Assembly: GCA_947645195.1 (NCBI GenBank)
Contig: CANSGD010000445.1
Location: 1-64,000 of the forward strand
Direction: 5' to 3'
DNA length: 64,000 bases
Origin: Patellifolia procumbens
Lineage: Eukaryota > Streptophyta > Magnoliopsida > Caryophyllales > Amaranthaceae
The position numbers and the translations under genes are program-made. Below, in pieces: positions 33,118 through 43,329 of this stretch (positions are counted from its first letter, which is position 1; the number at the start of each line of letters is the position of its first letter). The notes under the pieces were generated by a model. That model ran no database searches and was not told the origin of the DNA. It saw nothing but the letters and a program-made list of their open reading frames with translations.

Positions 33118-36100
33118 ATGGTTGTTACTCGTGCTGCTAACCAACAACCCTTGCAGTACGATCCAGATTTGGAATTAACTCATTTCAGGTTGAGAAGAGA
33201 ATTGCGTGAAAACTTCAGGGAGCTTCCTTTTGCTATTGAACTAGAAGAAGAGATGCCTCCGAGAGTTGAGCAACGCACATTAAAGGAGGTTACAGCTCCG
33301 AACCTTGATCAGCAACCCCTATGCATAACATTCCCAGAAGAAGAAGAAGGGGAAACCTTTGAGCTGAAATCGGGGTTGATACATTTACTTCCTACATTCT
33401 ATGCGCTAAATGATGAGGATCCGAATAAGCATCTTTCGGAGTTCCATGTGGTTTGTAGCAGCATGAAGCCTAGTGGGGTGTCGGAAGAGAAGGTGAAACT
33501 CAAAGCCTTCCCGTTCTCATTAAAAGGAGCAGCAAATGACTGGTTATACTACCTTCCACCGGGCAGCATATCCACATGGGCTGATTTAAAGAAAGCTTTT
33601 CTCGGAGCCTACTTTCCGACTTCAATGTCTTTTGTGTTGAAGAAGGAGATTAGTAACATCGAGCAAAATAACAATGAAACCTATTATGAGTATTGGGCGA
33701 GATTTCGGAAGTTATGTGCTAGTTGTCCATATCACGGTTATTCTGATGAAGATCTAGTACTTTACTTCTACAATGGGCTATGTGATAAAGATGCTAGGAT
33801 GGTAAATGTAGCGAGTGGAGGCTCTATCATTAATAAAACCGCACAAGCTGCTAAAGATTTGATAAATGAGCTAGCTGAAGGCTCGAGGCAGTTTACTAGA
33901 AAGTCAGGGGCTCGTCGGGTGGTATCTGAGGGTTCCAGTTCTTCTAAGTTGGAGGACCAGGTACAAACTTTGACATCCATGATGAGGGAGTACCTAGTTA
34001 AAGAGAAGACACACCACGTGAAGGCTTGTGGTATTTGTTCATCAGATCATCCAACTGACTTCTGTCCCCATCTGCGGGAAGAAGCTAGTGAGGAGGTAAA
34101 GGCGGCCGGTTTTCAAGGCCAAGGTTTCCAAAAGCGTTATGATCCATATTCCAACACCTATAATCCGGGGTGGCGAGATCATCCTAATTTGAGGTATGGA
34201 GGTACATCTGGGAATCAACCGCCACACCATCAGTTTAACCGTCCACCACCACCTTACCAAAGACCACCGGAGCAAGGAGCTCCATATTTCCGGCCGCAAG
34301 GCCAAGCACAGGGATCAAGTTCCGGCATGTCAACGGAGGATATGATTAATGCTTTAACTAAAAATGTGACTAACATGCAGGGAAACATGGTCCAATTTCA
34401 GGAGGAAACCCGATCGAGTATAAAGAACTTAGAGAAGCAACTGAGCCAAGTCTCGGGAGCAGTGGGCAGGCTAGAGGCCCGTGATTCGGGTAAGCTACTG
34501 TCACAAACGGAGCTTAACCCCAAGCAAAATGCAAGTGCCATCACTTTACGGAGTGGTAAGAAGTTAAAGGGTAATGAAAAGGCAATTGTGAGCGATAAAG
34601 AGATCGAGGAGGAGGTAGTTGTTCCTGAGCCGGTGCCTGAGGCCGAGCCATTGCCATCCACGCCAGGAGAACAAGAGAAGAAACAACCACTTCCACCCTA
34701 TGAGCCAATTCCACCATTTCCCGAGGCACTAAAGGATACTCGACAGAAGGAAGGTGACAAGGACATTTACGAAGTCTTTCGTAAGTGTGAGGTAAACATC
34801 CCCCTTTTAGATGCTTTAAAACAAATTCCTAGGTATGCTAAATTCCTCAAAGAAATGTGTACCACAAAAAGAAAGCAAAGATTAAGGGGAGTGCATAAGG
34901 TAAAGGTAAGTGAACATGTATCCGCCATGTTTCAAAAGAAACTACCTCCAAAATGCAGTGATCCGGGCATGTTCACTATACCATGTGTGATAGAAAACAC
35001 CACGTTTCAAAGAGCCATGCTTGATTTGGGTGCCTCAATTAATGTAATTCCCTATTCATTGTATGAGTCCTTAAAGCTTGGTATCTTACATGAAACAGGT
35101 GTAGTGATTCAGTTAGCTGACCGTTCCAATGCTTATCCTAAGGGAATAGTAGAGGACGTGTTAGTTAAAGTTGATAAGTTAATCTTTCCTGCTGATTTTT
35201 ATGTCCTTGACATGGAACATGATAAACATGCTACTCCTATCTTGTTAGGTAGACCATTTTTAAAAACCGCAAGGACTAAAATTGATGTGCATAGTGGATG
35301 CTTGACTATGGAATTTGATGGAAATACGGTAGAGTTTAATATTAATGATTCCATGAAATTTCCGAGTGATGATCACTCGTGTTATTCCATAGATGTGGTT
35401 GATGTTGTTTCACAGGAAGTGTTCGAGATGGATGGTGAGGACGAACTTCAAGTAGCTCTTGAAAATAGTATGGATAATGAAAAGGTTGAATATGTTTTGA
35501 TTGCTAACTTGCAGGAGGCGGTTCAAGCTTTGGAAGAATATGAAAAGCTTCCTATCGTTCCTTTTTCTAAAGGGCCGATACCACTAACCGTCCCTCGGGA
35601 CAAGCTTCTACCATCTATTGTGCAGGCACCTACTGTGGAGATGAAATCACTTCCCGAGCATTTGAAGTATGCATTCCTTGGTGATGAAAATACTTTGCCA
35701 GTGATTATATCGAGTAAGCTAACCAAGGAACAGGAGGAGAAACTTATCAAAGTGCTGAAGGAACATCGAGAGGCAATTGGATGGACTATTGCAGACATTA
35801 AGGGAATAAGCCCTACAACCTGTATGCATCGGATTCTATTGGAAGAAGGTGCAAAGCCGGTGAGACAGCCTCAGAGACGGCTAAATCCACCTATGATGGA
35901 GGTGGTGAAGGCCGAGATTTTGAAATTACTCCAAGCAGGTATGATTTATCCAATTTCTGATAGTGAATGGGTTAGTCCCACTCAAGTTGTGCCTAAGAAG
36001 TCTGGAGTAACTGTTGTTGAAAATCAGGATGGAGAGTTAGTGCCCACTCGTATTCAAAACGGGTGGCGGGTTTGTATTGATTACCGTAGATTGAATGCGG

Positions 36101-37800
36101 TAACGAGAAAAGACCATTTCCCATTGCCATTCATAGACCAAATGTTGGAAAGATTAGCTGGACATTCATTTTATTGCTTCTTAGATGGCTATTCAGGCTA
36201 TTTTCAGGTGGCAATAGCACCGGAAGACCAGGAGAAGACCACGTTCACGTGTCCTTGTGGCACGTTCGCGTATAGACGCATGTCTTTTGGATTATGTAAT
36301 GCCCCTGCTACTTTCCAAAGATGTATGGTAAGAATTTTCTCGGAGTATATGGAGCAATTCGTAGAAGTTTTCATGGATGATTTTACCGTGCATGGAAACT
36401 CCTTCGATAATTGCTTAGACCATTTGACTTTAGTGCTTAAACGATGTATTGAAACTAATCTTGTTTTAAACTCCGAAAAATGTCACTTTATGGTCGAGCA
36501 GGGCATTGTTTTGGGTCATGTAGTCTCTGAAAAGGGTATTGAAGTTGATAAAGCGAAAATTGACATTATTCATTCTTTACCTTATCCGACTAATGTGCGA
36601 GAAATTCGATCTTTTCTTGGACATGCAGGATTTTGTCGCAGGTTCATTAAGGATTTCTCGAAGATTTCATCCCCTTTATGTAGGTTGTTGCAGAAGGATG
36701 TTGATTTTGTGGTTGATGAAGCTTGCAAAAGAGCATTCGATGAACTGAAGAGGAGGCTAGTTTCAGCTCCTATAATTCAACCCCCAGATTGGTCCAAGCC
36801 CTTTGAGATAATGTGCGATGCAAGTGATTATGCGGTAGGGGCCGTACTTGGGCAAAGAGTAGGAAGGATACCTCATGCCATTTACTATGCATCCATGACA
36901 TTGAATGAAGCGCAGCGAAATTACTCCACCACAGAAAAGGAGTTATTAGCTGTGGTCTATGCTTTAGAGAAATTTCGATCTTACTTACTCGGCACCAAAG
37001 TCATTGTTTATACTGACCATGCAGCCCTTCGCCACCTAATGACGAAGAAGGAAGCCAAGCCGAGATTGATAAGGTGGATTTTGTTGTTAAGTGAGTTTGA
37101 TTTAGAGGTAAAAGATAAGAAGGGAATGAAGAACCTGGTTGCAGATCACTTGAGTCGATTGGTATCATCATATGATCTAGAACCTAGTTCTGAGAAGCCG
37201 TGGAAGGAACCAATCCGGGAGGAATTCCCGGATGAGCATTTTTTTGCTCTTGGATGCTCACACCCATGGTATGCTCATATTGTGAATTATCTTGTTTCTA
37301 ACCGTTTTCCTTCTCATTTCTCAAAAGCACAGAAAGACAAGCTGAAGAGTGATGCTAGATGGTATGTTTGGGACAATCCCTACTTATGGAAACATTGTTC
37401 GGATCAAGTGATAAGAAGGTGTATCCCGGATGAAGAGGTAACTTCTATTCTCACTTTTTGTCATTCCCACGCTTGTGGAGGGCATTTTGGAGCAAGGAGG
37501 ACAGCTTGCAAAATACTTGATTGTGGATTTTTCTGGCCTACTTTACATCGAGATTCATATCATTTTTGTAAGTCTTGTGATAATTGTCAAAGAGTTGGAA
37601 ATATTTCCCAAAGGAATGAAATGCCCCAATTCTCAATCTTGTATTGTGAAATTTTTGATGTATGGGGTATTGACTTTATGGGGCCTTTTCCAAACTCTTT
37701 TGGTTTTCAATACATCTTACTTGCGTTGATTATGTCTCAAAGTGGGTGGAAGCCAAGCCCACTAGAACTGACGATGCTAAGGTGGTTGCGGACTTTGTGA
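33118..37800 (+). CDS. Athila-E gag-pol polyprotein (ends early by a frameshift)
   Basis: One open frame encodes gag, protease, reverse transcriptase, RNase H and the start of integrase. Residues are counted from the first ATG at 33091; I prefer the start MVVTRAANQQ at 33118. Gag capsid lies about 110-215 (KGAANDWLYYLPPGSISTW). A zinc knuckle lies about 312-326 (CGICSSDHPTDFC, CX2CX3HX4C). The protease active site is near 641 (AMLDLGASINVIPYS) and its ILLGRPFLKT near 720. Reverse transcriptase spans about 920-1150 with catalytic VFMDDFTVHG near 1093. RNase H starts near 1236 (MCDASDYAVGAVLG). The integrase zinc region is 1456-1507 and the first catalytic Asp (GIDFMGPFP) near 1530. A single missing base near 37726 shifts the frame, so translation ends about 25 codons later. 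Confidence 0.95.
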   Translation: MVVTRAANQQPLQYDPDLELTHFRLRRELRENFRELPFAIELEEEMPPRVEQRTLKEVTAPNLDQQPLCITFPEEEEGETFELKSGLIHLLPTFYALNDEDPNKHLSEFHVVCSSMKPSGVSEEKVKLKAFPFSLKGAANDWLYYLPPGSISTWADLKKAFLGAYFPTSMSFVLKKEISNIEQNNNETYYEYWARFRKLCASCPYHGYSDEDLVLYFYNGLCDKDARMVNVASGGSIINKTAQAAKDLINELAEGSRQFTRKSGARRVVSEGSSSSKLEDQVQTLTSMMREYLVKEKTHHVKACGICSSDHPTDFCPHLREEASEEVKAAGFQGQGFQKRYDPYSNTYNPGWRDHPNLRYGGTSGNQPPHHQFNRPPPPYQRPPEQGAPYFRPQGQAQGSSSGMSTEDMINALTKNVTNMQGNMVQFQEETRSSIKNLEKQLSQVSGAVGRLEARDSGKLLSQTELNPKQNASAITLRSGKKLKGNEKAIVSDKEIEEEVVVPEPVPEAEPLPSTPGEQEKKQPLPPYEPIPPFPEALKDTRQKEGDKDIYEVFRKCEVNIPLLDALKQIPRYAKFLKEMCTTKRKQRLRGVHKVKVSEHVSAMFQKKLPPKCSDPGMFTIPCVIENTTFQRAMLDLGASINVIPYSLYESLKLGILHETGVVIQLADRSNAYPKGIVEDVLVKVDKLIFPADFYVLDMEHDKHATPILLGRPFLKTARTKIDVHSGCLTMEFDGNTVEFNINDSMKFPSDDHSCYSIDVVDVVSQEVFEMDGEDELQVALENSMDNEKVEYVLIANLQEAVQALEEYEKLPIVPFSKGPIPLTVPRDKLLPSIVQAPTVEMKSLPEHLKYAFLGDENTLPVIISSKLTKEQEEKLIKVLKEHREAIGWTIADIKGISPTTCMHRILLEEGAKPVRQPQRRLNPPMMEVVKAEILKLLQAGMIYPISDSEWVSPTQVVPKKSGVTVVENQDGELVPTRIQNGWRVCIDYRRLNAVTRKDHFPLPFIDQMLERLAGHSFYCFLDGYSGYFQVAIAPEDQEKTTFTCPCGTFAYRRMSFGLCNAPATFQRCMVRIFSEYMEQFVEVFMDDFTVHGNSFDNCLDHLTLVLKRCIETNLVLNSEKCHFMVEQGIVLGHVVSEKGIEVDKAKIDIIHSLPYPTNVREIRSFLGHAGFCRRFIKDFSKISSPLCRLLQKDVDFVVDEACKRAFDELKRRLVSAPIIQPPDWSKPFEIMCDASDYAVGAVLGQRVGRIPHAIYYASMTLNEAQRNYSTTEKELLAVVYALEKFRSYLLGTKVIVYTDHAALRHLMTKKEAKPRLIRWILLLSEFDLEVKDKKGMKNLVADHLSRLVSSYDLEPSSEKPWKEPIREEFPDEHFFALGCSHPWYAHIVNYLVSNRFPSHFSKAQKDKLKSDARWYVWDNPYLWKHCSDQVIRRCIPDEEVTSILTFCHSHACGGHFGARRTACKILDCGFFWPTLHRDSYHFCKSCDNCQRVGNISQRNEMPQFSILYCEIFDVWGIDFMGPFPNSFGFQYILLALIMSQSGWKPSPLELTMLRWLRTL

Positions 37801-38558
37801 AGTCTAACATATTTTGTAGGTTCGGGATTCCACGAGCCTTGATCAGTGATAAAGGGACACACTTTTGCAACCGGACCATAGGAGCATTGCTTAAGAGGTA
37901 TCATGTGACTCACAAGACGTCCACTGCATACCATCCACAAACAAATGGTCAAGCGGAGGTATCAAATCGAGAAATCAAATCCATTCTTGAGAAAACAGTG
38001 AATCCAAGTAGGAAGGATTGGAGTTTGCAGTTGGAGGATGCATTGTGGGCCTACAGAACAGCTTACAAGACACCTATTGCTATGTCCCCATACCGCTTGG
38101 TGTTTGGGAAGCCGTGTCACCTTCCGGTGGAGCTCGAGCACAGAGCATATTGTGCAATAAAGAGCTTTAACATGAATATTGATGAAGCCGGGCTACATAG
38201 GAAGTTGCAGCTTCAAGAGTTGGAGGAAATCCGGAATGAATCCTATGAGAATGCGGCAATCTACAAGGCTAAGACAAAAGCATGGCATGATGAGCTAATA
38301 ATAAGGAAGGAACTCAAGGTTGGTCAAAGAGTTCTTCTTTTTCAATCCCGTCTACGCCTCTTTCCAGGAAAGCTCCGTTCTCGATGGATTGGGCCGTTCA
38401 TTATCACGAAGGTATTTCCCCATGGAGCTGTGGAGATCATGAGTGAAGCCACATCGAAGGTATTTAAGGTGAATGGGCAGCGGCTAAATCCGTACTTTGA
38501 AGGTTTTCAGCAAGTAGGGGCCGAGGATGTTCCTCTCGGTGACCCTGAGTATGGATGA
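37746..38558 (+). CDS. Athila-E integrase core and C-terminal domain (shifted frame)
   Basis: This frame continues the integrase after the one-base deletion. It shows LISDKGTHFCN with the second catalytic Asp, then AYHPQTNGQAEVSNRE with the catalytic Glu, separated by exactly 35 residues (the D-35-E spacing). The HLPVELEHRAYCAIK block and the C-terminal domain (LFPGKLRSRWIGPFII, KVFKVNGQRL) follow. The domain itself has no further stop. It ends naturally at 38558. With the break upstream it would not be made as part of the polyprotein. Confidence 0.93.
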   Translation: MEAKPTRTDDAKVVADFVKSNIFCRFGIPRALISDKGTHFCNRTIGALLKRYHVTHKTSTAYHPQTNGQAEVSNREIKSILEKTVNPSRKDWSLQLEDALWAYRTAYKTPIAMSPYRLVFGKPCHLPVELEHRAYCAIKSFNMNIDEAGLHRKLQLQELEEIRNESYENAAIYKAKTKAWHDELIIRKELKVGQRVLLFQSRLRLFPGKLRSRWIGPFIITKVFPHGAVEIMSEATSKVFKVNGQRLNPYFEGFQQVGAEDVPLGDPEYG

Positions 38559-39558
38559 GTTCTTGAGGTTTGCAACGTCGTGTCGACGACGTTAAATAAA
38601 CAAATCTTAGTGTATATAATTGTATAAAGCTAGTCTCTTGTTTATTTTGTAGGATATTATGCTTTTGGTTGAACTTTTTGCAGGAAATACATGGAGCAAG
38701 GAAAAGTGAACTTGAAAATTGTGAGGCGCTTGTGTGAATAGAGGTTCAAGAATTGCAAGAAATGAAATGTAAAAGAGCGAAAAGGAGGACAAGAGTGAGG
38801 AGGGAGTGATAGATTTAAAGCATAATACATAGGGATGAAGCAAGAAAGAAACAAGAAAAAAAAGGAGGACGAATCAGGCTTTGGTCGCGACTCGCGACTG
38901 GGTGCTATCTTCTCGTTCTTACTTTACAAACTCAGCTCTTTCCCCCCCCCCCTTTCATTCACTCGACCCTCAAAACTCTCATACCCTTCCCCTTCTCACT
39001 CTAGCTCTCACTCACACACACCTTCTCAAAGCCTCCAATCTCCCTCAACAAATCTCTTAATCTTCCTCATTTTTCTTCAAACTTACATAATCTTTCTCTC
39101 CACACTCACATTACTCACCTTCTTCACAAAATTTCTGAAATTCTTCACATTTCTACAAACCCTAGAATTTAGGGGTTTTCATTTGGAGCAATTTTCACCA
39201 CAATTGGAGCTTGGAGATTCACTTTTGAGGATCAAGGAAACATTATTCAACCTCCATTGGCCATCATTTCCACAAAACAACCAACTTTTGGGGTATAAAT
39301 CTCTTTTGCCTAGTACTCTTTATTCTTGATATTCTTACTTACCTATAAGAGTATTTAGTGTCATTGTTGGTTGTTGGTTGTTGATTGTTGGTTGTTAAGT
39401 GTCATTGTTGGTTGTTGTTGTTGATTGTTGATTTGAAATTGTGGTGTTAGTTGTGTGTTTGGAAGTTGTTGAGTAAGAATTGAAGTTGTGTTGAAGAATT
39501 GTGATTGTGCGTAGACTTGCTTAGTGAAGGTAAAGAAGGAAAATCAAGTGTCAAAAAG
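38559..39558 (+). other. Athila-E spacer between pol and ORF3
   Basis: No gene. A palindrome related to the LTR cluster (GGTCGCGACTCGCGAC) lies at 38882-38897. Pyrimidine-rich leader-like sequence follows (38940-39130), then TTGTTGG repeats (39360-39440) before the ORF3 start. The arrangement resembles a promoter and 5' UTR for ORF3, by inference only. Confidence 0.6.
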
Positions 39559-40962
39559 ATGAGTAAAAGAGCCCGATCATCCACACCTAGTGTTTCTTCA
39601 GGACCCATCCCCGCCATTAATGCCCGAGGCCTTAAAAAACTTAGTAGAGATGCTAAGAGGCGTTGGGATAGATTAACAAGACCGGGAAGAGCCATTCAAG
39701 AAACCAAATTTGTTCATGTGTCCACCTTAGAACAACTAGGGTTGCTAGAGTATGTGGAAATACTTCTCGATAAGGTTGGCCTTAATTTATTTGTTTTCAA
39801 ACACGCAAGAACCTACGAGAGATACACCTTAGAATTTCTAGCTACCGTGGAAAATCATGAAGGGAATGAGGATGAGGAACCATATATTACTTTCCACCTA
39901 AATGACCGAAATTATACAATGACCTACTCTGAAATCAAAACGGCGTTTGGGTGGGAGTATGAGACTGATGATGCATTCCTCTACACTGAAAATTACAATA
40001 ATGCCGTATTTTGGTACAAAATAACTGGTGGACAACAATGGCACAGTAGAATAAAGAACAGTAGTATCCCCCACCCCGCTCTGCGATTTGTGCACCGGTT
40101 TCTCTCCATGACCATATTTTGCCAAGGGGAACCCACTAACCTTCCCGATTTCGATCTTAAGTGTCTTTGGGCTATGACCAGTGAAGAGGAAGGTATTCCA
40201 GATTGGGTGAGTGTATGGGTGCAAAATTGCCTAGCCCAATCGGCGGAGGGAAAAACCTCGGGAAAATTAAGCATGGGGGGAATGATTACACTCTTAGCCA
40301 AATATTTGAAAGTTCGAGTGCCCACTGAAAAAGGGGAACCCATCTTTCAACCTTTAGGCGAGGAGACAGAGCGTTTTAGTGCGGGAACTAACATCTATGG
40401 TGTCCATCAGTTAAGAAGTGCAGCAATGTTATGGACCAAAAACGTGAGAGGAGTGTCAAGGTATGTATGGTTATTTGGGGCACATCATGTGAAATATATG
40501 GTATTACCGCAAGAGCGGACTACCATTACAGAGCAGACTACAGTGGAGCAACTCTTTTTACCCCCCGATGAGGAGTATAGGCGGGGGGTAGAGGAAGAAT
40601 TGGGCCTCCAAGTAGCGCCGGCACCTCCCCAGCACCATCATCATCATCAGCAGCCCGAACCAGAAATGACCCCACTCCCATTCCAGGCTCAGGTAATACA
40701 GCGATTAGACACTTTTGACGGTGAGTTGGATGATTTACAGAAGAGATAATATGGGATGGAAGACACTATGTACACCATGAGTTCAATGGTTTCGGCCATG
40801 AACAACTTCTTTGTGTCGCGATATCCTCATGGTGGATCGGAAAACCAAGAAGTTGGGTACTCCGATCCCTCTCCTGAGAAGGCGCGCGCAATACGCCGCC
40901 AAGAGAGAGAGGCTAGGAGGGCTGCCCGGCAAGGTGAGCCCGGAGGACCCTCCGGCTCCTAG
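39559..40962 (+). CDS. Athila-E ORF3 (ATHILA-type protein), one internal stop
   Basis: The protein belongs to the ATHILA ORF family found after pol in Athila elements; its function is not known. I chose the start MSKRARSSTPSVSSG at 39559, although an ATG lies 54 bases upstream. The N-terminus is basic. A conserved central domain follows: YERYTLEFLATVE, LNDRNYTMTYSEIKTAFGW, RFVHRFLSMTIF and GGMITLLAKYLKVR. Next comes a His/Pro/Gln linker and a coiled-coil-like end (FDGELDDLQKR). A TAA at 40747-40749 interrupts the frame, which then continues open to 40962 and ends in a basic tail (ARAIRRQEREARRAARQ). The stop differs from a Gln codon by one C-to-T change. No membrane segment is visible. Confidence 0.9.
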
Positions 40963-41008
40963 AGATTTTCCTCCGTTTCCCTTTTCCCCTTTTTCTTTTT
41001 GTCCTTTC

Positions 41009-41054
41009 CACATTGAGGACAATGTGCTTTTCAAGTGTGGAGGTGGGGGAATAT
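41009..41054 (+). other. Athila-E post-ORF hairpin and purine tract
   Basis: A perfect 7-base stem CACATTG-AGGA-CAATGTG is followed by AAGTGTGGAGGTGGGGGAAT. It lies about 45 bases after the ORF3 stop. Confidence 0.88.
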
Positions 41055-41174
41055 TTTGCAAATGTGGTTGTTTATATTTATTTCGCATTTGATTTTAATT
41101 TATTTTGAGCCTTTACTTTGTAATTTGATGTAAATTTGAAAAAAAAAATGAAAAAAAAAGAGATGGAAAGAAAT

Positions 41175-41354
41175 CCCGCTGAGATGAAAACCCGCAAGGG
41201 CGGGCGACTCGGGCAAAATTGGGAGGCCCAGATAGGTCGAAAACCCGAAAGGGCGGCCTATGCAAAAAAGTGGCTTATCATGAGCGGGTGAGATAGTGAG
41301 CCAAAAAAAAAAAGAATGTTAAGCTAGGATGAAAACCCGAAAGGGCTCCTAGGC
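41175..41354 (+). other. Cluster of four hairpins, three with GNRA tetraloops
   Basis: Three copies of a GAAAACCCG(A/C)AAGGGC core can fold as CCC-GNRA-GGG inside different outer stems: 41175-41213, 41232-41261 (7-base outer stem) and 41324-41352 (6-base outer stem). A fourth hairpin without this core lies at 41271-41303. Each is followed by a GC-AAAA-type run. This looks like a conserved RNA fold. Confidence 0.75.
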
Positions 41355-41849
41355 AAAATGAGAGAAAAGAAAAGAGAGAAAAAAAAAATTGGTGCATTCA
41401 TCTCATTTGCCGGTGTTGGCGTCATAAGTGGGGCGACATTGGAGTTTGTTTTTTCGGGATAGTTTAGGCTTGAGTCTTGTGTCTTCGGAGGTGAGGACGT
41501 GTCCTTTGTTTGGCTCATTTTTGGTGATGATTGAGTGTATATTGGGTGAGCTTACAACTAAGCGTGGGGGAGTCGTCGAGTCCTTAGCGTTTAGCTTTTG
41601 GAAGCATTTTGGGTTAGTAGAATTGTGATGGTGATTGTTAAAACTCGATTCCCGAAACTTTTTGGAGATTGAGTTTGATTTGTAGAGTATTCTTTTGGGC
41701 CATTGAGTGGGGTGTACTTCTTTTTGTGTAGTCCCGGGTTTAGATGGTTGGGATTTGGTAGTTTGGACGGTTTGGAGTGAAGCAATAAGGGGATTTGTAG
41801 CTTGGTGCGGGTTCTAGCTTGTCGGTCTTATCTTCCCTTTTGTTTTGTG
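41355..41849 (+). other. Athila-E 3' non-coding region
   Basis: G/T-rich sequence without coding content between the hairpin cluster and the polypurine tract. Confidence 0.6.
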
Positions 41850-41887
41850 TTACTCGAGGTCGAGTAAGGTATAAGCGTGGGGGAATT
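41850..41887 (+). other. Athila-E polypurine tract with AGGT hairpin
   Basis: A perfect 7-base stem TTACTCG-AGGT-CGAGTAA is followed by GGTATAAGCGTGGGGGAATT and the 3' LTR. Stem bases differ entirely from other copies, but pairing and spacing are kept. Confidence 0.9.
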
Positions 41888-43324
41888 TGATGCGTCAAAG
41901 TTATTCGCCAATATTAGGCGATTTTTGTATGGTTTTGTGTGTCGGTTTGTGTTTAGAGTTCGGGTTTTGGTTTGATTTGGCGTTAAAGAGGTCTAGAGAG
42001 TCGTGTCCCAAGTTTTGGTGTTTGTCTTGTTCGTGCAGCTTTCTATCACTCTCCGAAGCATCAAGTCATCCAACCTCCCAGCGGTTCGTCATCTCAAAGC
42101 CTTCGGAAGCCCTTTGAATCTTCCAAGCCAAGTTCCGAGTCTCCCGATTCCGAGCTCCGAGCATCGAGCCCTTGCAGCGGCCAAGCCACCAAGGAAGATC
42201 CTGCTAGGCTTTCAAAGCCTTCCCCTTTCCCTTCCCCTTATATGTTAAAACTTGATTGAAAGGAGGGGTTGCTTGCCATCGCGAGGAGCGATGCTGGTCG
42301 CGGGTCGCGACCTGCTGCTCGCGAGTCGCGACAGTGATCGCGGGTCGCGACCAGGCACTGCCGCCCACCTCTCCTTTCTTTTATGTTTCCTTCTACGGAT
42401 GGTTTGAGACATATGTTTCGAGTTCGTCTTTATTTTGTAGAGAGGGAAGTAGACCAGAGAGTGTTTAGCTACCATTCCTAGGGTTTTAAAACACTAACAT
42501 CTCTTAGAAATCTTTGGTGTAAATCATGCTAGTTCTAGCGTAAACTTGTTCTTGGATTCGGTTAGGTGAAGCTTTCAACTCTTGTATGTGAGAACTCTTG
42601 TACTTCTCATCTCCTTTGGTTATTGTAAGGTTCCTTGAGCTTATTTCATTGATTTTTGCATAATCTTGCTAGGAGTACTACTAGTGTAGTTGTGTAAATA
42701 ATCAAATGCTAGAGTTAAGGACATAATCGGTTGTTTGTGTTCTTAGTTCCTTAGTAGCACATTAGGTGTTTGTTGTAATGCTGACCTTGCTTCAAGTGCT
42801 TAGAGAGATCTTACTTATTGCTTGAATGTTAATGCTTCATTATCATTAGCAATCCTTTTGTGCCTCGGTTCTAATGCTACTATTGGTTTAAACTTAAATG
42901 CTATTTGTTTGAGTTGAGTGATAGTAAGAGGGGGTTCAAACCACGCTGATCGTGTTTGTTTAACCACGATCTAGGAGGCTAGGAGTTTAGACTTCTCAAT
43001 AGGTGACCAAAAGGGGATAAACGTTTATAAGTTCCATGATCGATGCTTTGGTTGAAAGTGGATGCTAATCGAGTCCAAGTTCCTTTTTCATTGATTTAAC
43101 TCACAGCATTTCTTGTTTAATCGCTTTTAGTATAGTCCTTGTTCCTTATCAAACCCCCCCCATTGGTTACGTGACTCCTAGAAGGCTCTCGGGGTTTGAT
43201 TCCGCTATTTATAGACTTGTACTGTGCTCCCTGTGGATACGACCCTTACTTCCGCTATACACCAAGTTGTTAAGGAAATAAGGTTAATTATATTTGGTTA
43301 GGGGTATACGACAACTTCACACCA
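41888..43324 (+). repeat. 3' LTR of Athila-E
   Basis: It matches the 5' LTR end to end. The main difference is an extra palindrome unit near 42330. Confidence 0.95.
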
Positions 43325-43329
43325 TGTAT

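Larger units (their letters stand above)
31612..43324 (+). mobile_element. Athila-E: nearly complete Athila element
   Basis: It is 11,713 bases long with LTRs at 31612-33030 and 41888-43324 and a perfect duplication TGTAT (31607-31611 and 43325-43329). It has an exact 18-base tRNA-Asp primer-binding site, a long gag-pol frame, a separate ORF3, a structured 3' region and a polypurine tract. It sits inside the integrase gene of Athila-C in opposite orientation. The LTRs differ by about 1-2 percent by eye plus a 20-base palindrome gain in the 3' copy, so it is younger than its host. Two small lesions (one single-base deletion in pol, one stop in ORF3) are the only disabling changes I see. Confidence 0.96.

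Noticed and set aside
38835..39329. 164-codon Ser/Pro/Leu-rich frame upstream of Athila-E ORF3
   Set aside because: The sequence is pyrimidine-rich leader DNA (CTCACTC-type runs) that stays open by composition. No motif is seen and it is not matched in Athila-C or A.
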